Positions 1-5,762 are shown, counted from the first letter of the stretch. The stretch is DNA of 7,766 bases from Thermoplasmatota archaeon (GCA_022848825.1 JAJISH010000041.1:1-7766), one strand, 5' to 3'. A program made the numbers and translations. The notes: a model not told the origin generated them from the sequence alone.

Positions 1-872
1 CACAGGAGACCCTCGAGGGAACCCACTCTGTCCTTGAGGTCCGTGTTCTCGCCCGTCAGATCGTCCACCGCGGCGGTCAGTTCCTCGAGGTCGCCGCCTG
101 CTTCGGGCGGGAACGTCTCCTCGACCGGAACCATGAGTATCCCCCGGATGTCCTTGTCGTATCCGCCCTGCGTTCCCACAGTGTGCGCGACGCAGACGAC
201 CCACACGCCCGGCTCGTCCAGCGTGAACATGAACACGCCGTTCTCGTCCGTCACGGTCTCTCTCGTGATCATGGGCTCCTCGGGCAGAGGGTCGGGGACC
301 TCACCTATGGGGTAGTACTTCTCGATCTCGACAGGAGCGTCCCCGAGGGCCGAGCCATTGTAGATGGCCTTGCCCACGAAGACGAATCCCTCCTCCAATC
401 CGTAGGGCCGTGTGAGCGGGATGATCTCGATTATCTGACCCGTTGACTGCTCCCAGCCACCTGTGACCTTGTAGTGGACTATCGTCTTGACATGGTCCTC
501 CCACGCGACCTCCTCTTCAGGGACGACAAGGGTCTCGAAGTCCGCGTAGACTATGTAGTCGCCTCTCTCGACGGGCGTGAAGGACAGCTTCCACGCATCG
601 TACCCCTCCACGGTAATCTGAGACGGTGTGAGAGCCATCTTCGTGCCGTCCGGTTCGACTACGCCAGCTGCGGTAATGGCAGGGGCATCGAAGTAGATGC
701 CCTCGTACGGATGCCCCCATATCAGTTCCACATCATTCGCCTGCGCGACATCCATGTACCATTCCTCTGGCAGTGCGAAGTTGAAATGCGCGCTCGCACC
801 GCCCAAGCCGCTCATCAGGAACGTCACGGCGAGTGCGATTCCAAGTACCAGTCTTCCGATCCTCCTATGCAT
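1..872 (-). CDS. nikK: NikK-like DUF4198 exported protein of a nickel uptake system (3' end off window)
   Basis: About 290 residues are visible and the reading frame stays open to the left edge, so the C-terminus is missing. From the ATG at 872 the protein starts with a basic n-region (HRRIGR), a hydrophobic stretch at residues 8-23 and a likely signal peptidase site ASA|H after residue 28. The mature domain begins HFNF and carries WGHPYEG near residues 52-58, followed by beta-rich sequence, which matches DUF4198 (NikK-type) proteins. Near the visible end, after about residue 260, Leu-heptad sequence (LEELTAAVDDL...) suggests a coiled coil, perhaps leading to a membrane anchor off-window. Proteins of this family accompany ECF-type nickel/cobalt transporters and act outside the membrane; the exact role is not settled. 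The divergent nikR next door supports nickel. An in-frame ATG at 884 is an alternative start; I prefer 872 because GGTGG precedes it. Function is inferred from family and context. Confidence 0.8.
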   Translation of the reverse strand, partial: MHRRIGRLVLGIALAVTFLMSGLGGASAHFNFALPEEWYMDVAQANDVELIWGHPYEGIYFDAPAITAAGVVEPDGTKMALTPSQITVEGYDAWKLSFTPVERGDYIVYADFETLVVPEEEVAWEDHVKTIVHYKVTGGWEQSTGQIIEIIPLTRPYGLEEGFVFVGKAIYNGSALGDAPVEIEKYYPIGEVPDPLPEEPMITRETVTDENGVFMFTLDEPGVWVVCVAHTVGTQGGYDKDIRGILMVPVEETFPPEAGGDLEELTAAVDDLTGENTDLKDRVGSLEGLL

Positions 873-990
873 CTCTACCACCATAGCAACATTCCGTTTT
901 TCGTGCTACAGCACACCAGCAGGTCTATATGAGCTTTGTGGTAGCAAGTATCATATATTCGTGGCACGATTGCCTTGCGGAAGTGCTACG
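873..990. promoter_or_regulatory. Divergent nikK/nikR control region with candidate NikR half-sites
   Basis: These 118 bases separate the two divergent nickel genes. AT-rich elements that could act as TATA boxes lie at 923-931 (TCTATATGA, usable on either strand) and 951-959 (TCATATATT). The 6-mer TGCTAC occurs three times: plus strand 904-909, minus strand 946-941 and plus strand 984-989; a related TAGCA lies at 884-888. There are also two short palindromes, GTGCT-AC-AGCAC (903-914) and TCGTG-G-CACGA (959-969), near the places where nikK and nikR transcription would start. A GGAAGTG at 979-985, five bases before the nikR ATG, is a plausible ribosome binding site. NikR proteins commonly control the transporter genes beside them, so an operator here is expected, but which repeat is the true site cannot be decided by eye. 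Confidence 0.55.
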
Positions 991-1398
991 ATGACCGTGG
1001 AAAGGGTGGGAGTCTCGTTCGAGCCCGAGCTGTTGGACAGGTTTGACGCGCTGATAAAGGCGAAGGGATACACGAATCGATCAGAGGCGATCAGGGACCT
1101 GGTGCGGAGATCGCTGATAGAATCCGAGGTCGAGGATGAGAAGGGCGACGTCATCGGAACGCTCACGATCATCTACGACCACGATGCGCCCAACGTGACC
1201 AATCGACTGCTGCACATACAACACCACCATCACTCCGATATCTCATCCACAACCCACATTCACGTTGACGAGCAGACGTGCCTCGAGGTCCTGGTGGTGC
1301 GAGGCAGGGGGGACGACATCAGGGAACTGGCCGATAACATCAAGGCCATCAAGGGCGTGAAGCACGGAGAACTCGTGCTGACCAAGGCCACACTCTAG
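991..1398 (+). CDS. nikR: Nickel-responsive transcriptional regulator NikR
   Basis: The protein has 135 residues, matching the usual NikR length (E. coli NikR has 133). Residues 1-45 form the ribbon-helix-helix DNA-binding domain, with the beta strand near residues 4-9 and the helices around PELLDRFDALIKAKG and NRSEAIRDLVRRSL. Residues 53-135 form the ACT-like nickel-binding and tetramerisation domain. The square-planar nickel ligands known from E. coli NikR (His76, His87, His89, Cys95) align with His78 (in QHHHH), His89, His91 (THIH) and Cys97 here, so the site looks intact. When nickel is bound, NikR typically represses nickel uptake genes; the divergent nikK-like gene is the obvious target. 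The ATG at 991 is chosen because the RHH domain begins there and GGAAGTG lies five bases upstream; the frame is open further upstream but that part is non-homologous. The gene converges on feoB with a 10-base gap. Confidence 0.96.
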   Translation: MTVERVGVSFEPELLDRFDALIKAKGYTNRSEAIRDLVRRSLIESEVEDEKGDVIGTLTIIYDHDAPNVTNRLLHIQHHHHSDISSTTHIHVDEQTCLEVLVVRGRGDDIRELADNIKAIKGVKHGELVLTKATL

Positions 1399-1414
1399 CG
1401 GGACCACCCTAGAG
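1393..1414. terminator. Possible small bidirectional hairpin at the nikR/feoB junction
   Basis: CTCTAG (1393-1398) and CTAGAG (1409-1414) can pair around a 10-base loop. The 6-bp stem contains the TAG stop codons of both convergent genes. No T-tract follows on either strand, so action as a terminator is uncertain; the symmetry partly reflects two TAG codons facing each other. Confidence 0.25.
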
Positions 1415-3334
1415 GAGTGTGAGAATCCTGAACGCGATGCCGCCGACGAGCAACGCGAAGGCGATCTCGACGAACGTGATTATCGCCGCCTTTCGCGCTC
1501 CGATCTCCCTCACCATCACCGCTATGGTCGCGACGCAGGGGATGTAGAGCATCACAACGATTGTGAAGACGACCATCTGAACGGGAGAGAGGACCGCCGC
1601 CAGGTTCGTCGTCCCCACCATGGCGACGAGCATTATGAGGGTGAGCTCCTTTCTCAGGATTCCGAATATCAGCACCACTCCGACGACCGCGGGGAGCCCA
1701 AGCCACACCTCGGTTACGGGACTCATCGCTCCGTTCAGGTCATCGAATAGTCCGGCGTAGCGTATCGCTTGCACGATCAGCGAGACTATGATGATGAATG
1801 GAAAGGCGATGAGGATGAAATCCTTGAGCCTGGCCCACGTCTGGAGCAGGACCGTCTTCAGGGAGGGCAACCTGTACGGAGGGACCTCCATTATCAAGCC
1901 CATAGGCTCTCCTGGGACGGCTTTAAACGCCAATCTGCCGAGGAGGATTATGATGATGAAGTTGAACAGGTAGATCGCCAGAGCGTACATGAAGCCCAGG
2001 TAGGTCCCCACGACGCCCAGGATGACGACGGTCGTCGCAGCGCACGGGACCAGCGTCACGACGAAGACGGCGATCAGCCTCTCCCTTTGCGTTTCCATGA
2101 CCCTGCAACCCATGCATGCGGGGACGTTGCAGCCGAATCCGAGGATGAGCGGTATGAACGCCTTGCCGTGCAGCCCGATCTTGTGCATCAGCCTGTCCAT
2201 CAGGAACGCTATCCGGGGCAGATATCCAGATCCCTCCAGGAAGGCGAGGATGAGGAAGAACGGGATGAGATACGGCAGGGCGATGGAAACCCCCGCAACG
2301 ACGCCCTCTACCAGACCCATCCACACGAATTCGGATGTACCGTTCACTCCGAATGTCTCGTAGAAGAGAGCCTCGACCTGGGCGAAACCCTCGATCAGGT
2401 TGCTGGAAAGGAAGTCGCCCACGATGAATATGAGCGAGAAGACGCCGAGCAGGACCAGGCCCATTATGACGTACCCCGTCGCCCTGTTCATGGTGAAGGC
2501 ATCCAGCCTATCGCTCAGGGAAGGGGTCGGTTCCCTCGTCGGCTTGGCCACCTTCCTGAATATCTGGCCCGCGATCCTGTATCTCTCGCCCACTATGACG
2601 TTCGAGGACGAGTCTCCGAACTTGCTCTCGATCTCCTCCGAAAGGATCGTGGCAGCGATTACGGCGCTCTCATCCTGCTCTCCCACTCTGGAGATGACGT
2701 TGTCATCGTCCTCGAGCATCTTGATGGACGTCCATCTCGCCGGGAAGTCAGCCCCGATTCCCGAGACGACGGACTGGAGCTTCTCGATCCTCTTCTCCAA
2801 TTCCGGAGAGTACTCGGGAATCCGCGGTCTGAGAGCCTTCCCCTCCACGACCTCGATGGACTGGACGAGCACCTCATGGATCCCTTCTCCTCTGATCGCT
2901 ACCGTCGGGACGACCCGCACACCGAGCTCCTTCTCGAGGGCGTCGATGTCTATCTCCCACCCCTTCTTCTTGAGCAGGTCCATCTGGTTGAGTGCGATGA
3001 CGAGAGGGGCCTCGAGCTCTATGAGCTGCAGGGTCAGGAAGAGGTTCCTCTCAAGGGAAGTGGCGTCGACCACGTTGACGACGATATCTGGCCTCTCCAG
3101 GGCGATGTAGTCCCTTGCCACGATCTCCTCGATGGAGTAGGATGAGAGAGAGTATATGCCTGGAAGATCGACCACGTGAATCTCGTGGTCCTCGAACTGG
3201 AGCTTCCCCTCCGCCTTCTCGACGGTCTTCCCTGGCCAGTTCCCCACTGTCTGGTGCAGCCCCGTCAGCTCGTTGAACAGAACGCTCTTGCCGACGTTGG
3301 CGTTCCCCGCCAGGGCTATCCGCAGCGTCCTCAC
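1409..3334 (-). CDS. feoB: Ferrous iron transporter FeoB
   Basis: This is a 641-residue membrane protein that imports Fe2+, with an N-terminal G-protein domain. GTPase motifs are visible: G1 GNANVGKS (residues 10-17), switch region around QTVGNWPGKT (28-37), G3 DLPG (56-59) and G4 NQMD (116-119). A helical GDI-like spacer runs to about residue 280, followed by the hydrophobic permease with several membrane segments between about 286 and 641. The two Gate regions are recognisable: GCNVPACMGCR (401-411) and YIPCVATIAV (597-606); GILRKE (558-563) is also typical. Gate 1 carries three cysteines (402, 407, 410). The start is GTG at 3334; it is the only start in this frame because a stop lies four codons upstream. 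Only 4 bases separate it from the upstream dtxR-feoA gene, so co-transcription and translational coupling are likely. No separate feoA or feoC gene is seen in the window. Confidence 0.97.
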   Translation of the reverse strand: MRTLRIALAGNANVGKSVLFNELTGLHQTVGNWPGKTVEKAEGKLQFEDHEIHVVDLPGIYSLSSYSIEEIVARDYIALERPDIVVNVVDATSLERNLFLTLQLIELEAPLVIALNQMDLLKKKGWEIDIDALEKELGVRVVPTVAIRGEGIHEVLVQSIEVVEGKALRPRIPEYSPELEKRIEKLQSVVSGIGADFPARWTSIKMLEDDDNVISRVGEQDESAVIAATILSEEIESKFGDSSSNVIVGERYRIAGQIFRKVAKPTREPTPSLSDRLDAFTMNRATGYVIMGLVLLGVFSLIFIVGDFLSSNLIEGFAQVEALFYETFGVNGTSEFVWMGLVEGVVAGVSIALPYLIPFFLILAFLEGSGYLPRIAFLMDRLMHKIGLHGKAFIPLILGFGCNVPACMGCRVMETQRERLIAVFVVTLVPCAATTVVILGVVGTYLGFMYALAIYLFNFIIIILLGRLAFKAVPGEPMGLIMEVPPYRLPSLKTVLLQTWARLKDFILIAFPFIIIVSLIVQAIRYAGLFDDLNGAMSPVTEVWLGLPAVVGVVLIFGILRKELTLIMLVAMVGTTNLAAVLSPVQMVVFTIVVMLYIPCVATIAVMVREIGARKAAIITFVEIAFALLVGGIAFRILTLL

Positions 3335-3338
3335 GTCA

Positions 3339-4034
3339 TCAGCTCACTTCGACGAAGATCTTCGAAGCCACTCCCCAGCCGATCGCCAGGTTGTAGCCCT
3401 TGATGTCGAGCTCCATCGGGCCGCGTCCCGACTTCCTCTTCACACTAACGACGGTGTCCTTCGTGAAACCCATCTCGCAGAGCCTCCGGCAGAGCCCCCT
3501 TCCCGCACGGATGAAGGCGACCTTGGCACTCGAGCCCTCCGCAAGCGTTGAGAGAGAGACGAGGCTCGCCCTCTTCCCCGGGTTCGTCTTCTCCGCCAGC
3601 TCGCACTCCTCGCAGCTGAAGACGTCCCTATCGCAGGGAGGTATGGGTGAACCGTCATCCGGACACTCGGCGGGATGCTTCAGGTGCCTGCATATCGCCG
3701 CCTCCGTCTCGGACGAGATCGCGTGCTCGAGCCTGCACGCCTCATCGTGAACCTTGTCCTTTCCGATCTTCAGGACGTCATGAAGAAACCTCTCCAAGAG
3801 CCTGTGGCGCCTGGCAAGCCTTCTCCCCTCCATGAGACCCTTCTTTGTGAGCGTGGCGCCCTTGTACGGCTTGTACTTCACGTAACCCCTCTTCGCGAGT
3901 CGCTGCAACATCTCCGTGACGCTCGCGGGAGCCAGGTGGAGCTCTCTGGCGATTCGAGTCGTTCTGGCGGGCTTGCCGTGCCTTGTCAGTTTGTACATGA
4001 GCTCAAGGTACTCGTCAGCCTGCTCGGTCCTCAT
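3339..4034 (-). CDS. DtxR-family metal-dependent repressor with C-terminal FeoA domain
   Basis: The 231-residue protein has three parts. Residues 1-65 are a winged helix (recognition helix around APASVTEMLQRLAKRGYV). Residues 66-120 are the DtxR dimerisation and metal domain with the family signature KVHDEACRLEH. Residues 155-231 are an SH3-like FeoA domain (FIRAGRGLCRRLCEMGF, then VVSVKRKSGRGPMELDIKGYNLAIG). Compared with C. diphtheriae DtxR, ancillary-site ligands align as His77, Glu81 and His96, and primary-site ligands as Cys100, Glu103 and His104; DtxR Met10 is replaced by Glu8. Between the domains is a cysteine cluster (C115, C124, C134, C141, C144). As first gene of a two-gene operon with feoB, it most likely senses Fe2+ (or Mn2+) and represses its own operon; the FeoA domain could also contact FeoB. 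The ATG at 4034 sits about 27 bases from a TATA-like element, suggesting a leaderless message. Confidence 0.92.
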   Translation of the reverse strand: MRTEQADEYLELMYKLTRHGKPARTTRIARELHLAPASVTEMLQRLAKRGYVKYKPYKGATLTKKGLMEGRRLARRHRLLERFLHDVLKIGKDKVHDEACRLEHAISSETEAAICRHLKHPAECPDDGSPIPPCDRDVFSCEECELAEKTNPGKRASLVSLSTLAEGSSAKVAFIRAGRGLCRRLCEMGFTKDTVVSVKRKSGRGPMELDIKGYNLAIGWGVASKIFVEVS

Positions 4035-4055
4035 CAGTATTAGATGACAGGGCTG

Positions 4056-4066
4056 GCTTATTAAGC
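4056..4066 (-). promoter_or_regulatory. TATA element of dtxR-feoA/feoB within a perfect palindrome
   Basis: GCTTA-T-TAAGC is a perfect 11-base palindrome whose centre lies about 27 bases upstream of the dtxR ATG, at the expected TATA position of a leaderless archaeal message. A repressor bound here would block TBP, so it is a candidate autoregulatory operator. A second AT-rich element (GGATATACG on the minus strand, 4071-4079) could be an alternative TATA box. Confidence 0.45.
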
Positions 4067-4133
4067 TTTCGTATATCCTAAATCTATGGTGAAGGCGCCG
4101 TGATTCTCGTGCGGGATTCTCAGGCCGCTACGA

Positions 4134-4143
4134 TTTAAATATA
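4134..4143 (+). promoter_or_regulatory. TATA box of the small membrane-anchored protein gene
   Basis: TTTAAATATA ends 27 bases before the ATG at 4171. With the usual archaeal spacing, transcription would start around 4162-4167, giving a leaderless or nearly leaderless message. It is the clearest TATA-like sequence between the divergent genes. Confidence 0.6.
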
Positions 4144-4170
4144 GGAGCCAAATCGGTTCATGTGATTCAA

Positions 4171-4659
4171 ATGAGGAAGTATATCGTGCTCTTTGCGACT
4201 CTGGCATTGGTGTTCGTTGCGGGGTCTGCCTATGCAGCGGATGCCGACTTGGATGGAATGACCGATTCTTGGGAGATAACCCATTTCGGAACCCTCGAGG
4301 AGGGTCCCCAGGATGACTACGACTCGGACGGCTGGGATAACATCGCGGAATTCGCCGCTGGAACGAGCCCAGTCAATCCGCTGGACAGTCCTGGCCTCGA
4401 TCTCGGGGAGAACGTGGTGGGGTCGGTGTTCGACGCCATTCTGATGGGGCTCATCATCATCGCCGTGATAGTCATCGTCATCATTGCGCTCGTTGTGTGG
4501 GCCGTGACCCGCAAGAAATCACAGCCGCCCCAACAGCCGCAGTATCCTCCAGGACAGTACCCTCCTCAGGGACAACACCCCGGGCAGTATCCGCCGCAGG
4601 GTCAGCAGACCCCACCGGGCCAGCAGCCGCCGCCGTCTCAGCCGCCTCCGGGGCAATAG
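4171..4659 (+). CDS. Exported membrane-anchored protein with two EF-hand-like Ca loops and a Pro/Gln-rich tail
   Basis: The protein has 162 residues from the ATG at 4171; a GTG three codons upstream (4162) is possible but gives a poorer start given the TATA spacing. Residues 1-22 look like a signal peptide (MRKY, hydrophobic core, AYA|AD). Two 12-residue acidic loops follow: D24, D26, D28, G29, D32, E35, and D49, D51, D53, G54, N57, E60. They fit the EF-hand/thrombospondin type 3-like DxDxDG pattern, so calcium binding is likely. A membrane segment spans about residues 90-112, followed by the stop-transfer RKK (114-116) and a 46-residue tail made almost only of Pro, Gln, Gly and Tyr in YPPGQ/YPPQGQ repeats. 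The predicted topology is a small calcium-binding domain outside and a disordered tail in the cytoplasm. I do not recognise a named family; similar TSP3-loop surface proteins are common in Thermoplasmatota. It is monocistronic, between divergent dtxR and convergent rfcS. Confidence 0.85.
   Translation: MRKYIVLFATLALVFVAGSAYAADADLDGMTDSWEITHFGTLEEGPQDDYDSDGWDNIAEFAAGTSPVNPLDSPGLDLGENVVGSVFDAILMGLIIIAVIVIVIIALVVWAVTRKKSQPPQQPQYPPGQYPPQGQHPGQYPPQGQQTPPGQQPPPSQPPPGQ
4541..4656 (+). repeat. Low-complexity coding repeats (YPPGQ / YPPQGQ units)
   Basis: The 3' end of the small membrane protein gene is built of imperfect direct repeats of CAGTATCC(T/G)CC-like units encoding QYPP(Q)GQ, decaying into PPGQQPPP. 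Synonymous differences between units (CAGTATCCTCC, CAGTACCCTCC, CAGTATCCGCC) show the units are not recent perfect duplications. Such tracts often vary in copy number between strains. Confidence 0.7.
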
Positions 4660-4667
4660 CCTCGGAG
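4646..4667. terminator. Bidirectional hairpin between the small membrane protein gene and rfcS
   Basis: CTCCGGGGC (4646-4654) pairs with GCCTCGGAG (4659-4667) around an AATA tetraloop: nine stacked pairs, one of them a G-T wobble. The structure covers the TAG stop of the plus-strand gene and ends one base before the rfcS stop on the minus strand. On the plus strand it is followed by pyrimidine-rich ACTTCTTCTTC. Archaeal termination depends mainly on T-tracts, so the hairpin may instead protect 3' ends or separate convergent transcription. Confidence 0.45.
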
Positions 4668-4668
4668 A

Positions 4669-5634
4669 CTACTTCTTCTTCATCTCCAGGCCGGCGACGA
4701 CGAAGTTGGAGATCAGGTTCTCGAGCTGGATGCGCTCATTGCTCCCCTCGATCATCCTGAACTCCACCTCCCCTATCTTGTCGATGAGCTTGACCCTCAC
4801 ATCGTCCGGGATGGCCAGCTCGAACAGCGTCCTGTGGATCTGCTTTATGAGGTCCTCGCCCGAGAGCCCGTGTTCGATGAGCAGGTCATCAAGCACCGCG
4901 CGGGCCGCCATGAAATCCCCCTCCAGGGACGTCTCCAGTAGCTTCCTCACGTCCTCGGGTCGGGCGGTCGCGGCCGCCTTGTAGAGCGTGTCCTCGTCCA
5001 CGGTCGTGTTGATGGACGCCGCGACCTGCAGCGAGTTGGTCGCCTTCCTCAGGTCACCCTGCGCGATGTAGATGAGCGCGTCCATTCCCTCCTTCGTTAT
5101 CTTCACGTTCTCGCCATCGGCGACGCGGTTCAGGTATCCCTCGACCGCCTCCCTCTTCAGCGGGCGGAAGCGGAAGACCGCGCACCTCGACTGGATGGGC
5201 TCGATTATCTTCGATGAGTAGTTGACGGAGAGGATGAACCTGCACGTGTTCGTGTACTTCTCCATGGTCCTGCGGAGGGCGGCCTGCGCGTCCGATGTCA
5301 GCGCGTCAGCCTCGTCCAGGAAGATTATCTTGAACCCGCCCTCGCCTATGGGCGCCATCCTGGCGAAGCTCTTGATCTTATTGCGCACGACGTCGATGCC
5401 CCTCTCGTCCGAGGCGTTGAGCTCGTTGAAGTTGAGGTTCCAGTTCTCCCCGAAGAGCTGGCGCGTGAGAGCTATCGCGCATGTCGTCTTGCCCGTTCCG
5501 GCAGGGCCCGCGAAAAGCAGATGGGGGAGGTTCTTGGTCTTCACATACGCCTTCAGCCTCTCCACGATCGCCTCCTGACCGACGACATCGTCAAGGCTAC
5601 GTGGCCTGTGCTTCTCCACCCAGATTCCTTTCAT
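4669..5634 (-). CDS. rfcS: Replication factor C small subunit (clamp loader)
   Basis: The 321-residue AAA+ ATPase has the expected length of archaeal RfcS. Together with the large subunit RfcL it loads the PCNA sliding clamp onto primed DNA. Visible motifs are the N-terminal WVEKHRPRSLDDVVGQ, Walker A GPAGTGKTT (43-51), NASDERGIDVVR (73-84), Walker B FLDEAD (105-110), the ALRRTME helix (119-125), sensor 1 SVNYSS (136-141), the arginine-finger motif SRC (149-151) and sensor 2 GDLRKA (193-198). Residues from about 230 form the helical collar domain. The sensor 1 stretch has Val137 where many archaeal RfcS have Cys; this should be harmless. No intein is present, although archaeal rfcS Walker A sites are known intein targets. 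The ATG at 5634 follows a purine-rich stretch (GGGGGAGAG) and begins the conserved N-terminus. RfcL is not in the window. Confidence 0.98.
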   Translation of the reverse strand: MKGIWVEKHRPRSLDDVVGQEAIVERLKAYVKTKNLPHLLFAGPAGTGKTTCAIALTRQLFGENWNLNFNELNASDERGIDVVRNKIKSFARMAPIGEGGFKIIFLDEADALTSDAQAALRRTMEKYTNTCRFILSVNYSSKIIEPIQSRCAVFRFRPLKREAVEGYLNRVADGENVKITKEGMDALIYIAQGDLRKATNSLQVAASINTTVDEDTLYKAAATARPEDVRKLLETSLEGDFMAARAVLDDLLIEHGLSGEDLIKQIHRTLFELAIPDDVRVKLIDKIGEVEFRMIEGSNERIQLENLISNFVVAGLEMKKK

Positions 5635-5665
5635 CTCTCCCCCTTCCTATCCGAATTGCCCCGAC

Positions 5666-5674
5666 GATAAAAAA
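5666..5674 (-). promoter_or_regulatory. TATA-like element of rfcS
   Basis: On the minus strand TTTTTTATC lies about 35 bases upstream of the rfcS ATG, giving a predicted leader of roughly ten bases that includes the purine-rich GGAAGGGGGAGAG directly before the start codon. The purine run may serve as a ribosome binding site, though its spacing is short. Confidence 0.45.
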
Positions 5675-5731
5675 CCTTTGCATGACTGGAGATCTTTGGC
5701 CAGTGCCAGTGTTCAGGCCGAATCGTCAAAC

Positions 5732-5740
5732 ACTAAATAT
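5732..5740 (+). promoter_or_regulatory. TATA-like element of the tRNA thiolation gene
   Basis: ACTAAATAT is centred about 27 bases before the ATG at 5763, so transcription would start at or next to the start codon (leaderless). No Shine-Dalgarno-like sequence precedes this ATG, which agrees with a leaderless message. Confidence 0.5.
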
Positions 5741-5762
5741 CAAAGCACACATCCCTCGTACC

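Noticed and set aside
10..19. CCCTCGAGGG palindrome near the left edge
   Set aside because: It lies inside the coding frame of the nikK-like gene, encodes Ser-Leu-Glu-Gly codons of the coiled coil, and is short enough to occur by chance.
697..990. N-terminal extension of nikR to an upstream start at 697
   Set aside because: The extension overlaps nikK and its signal peptide region, has no homology, and NikR proteins begin at the RHH domain; the ATG at 991 has a ribosome binding site.
1228..1233. Run of four His codons in nikR as a possible tag or repeat
   Set aside because: The QHHHH stretch is the normal family sequence and holds the first nickel ligand.
1769..3145. Long open frame (458 codons) on the plus strand across feoB
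   Set aside because: It is antisense to feoB in a GC-rich gene, its translation is full of charged residues with no recognisable domain, and feoB itself is certain.
5481..5762. N-terminal extension of the thiolation gene into rfcS
   Set aside because: It is antisense to the rfcS start, and the zinc finger that begins this family starts at the ATG at 5763.
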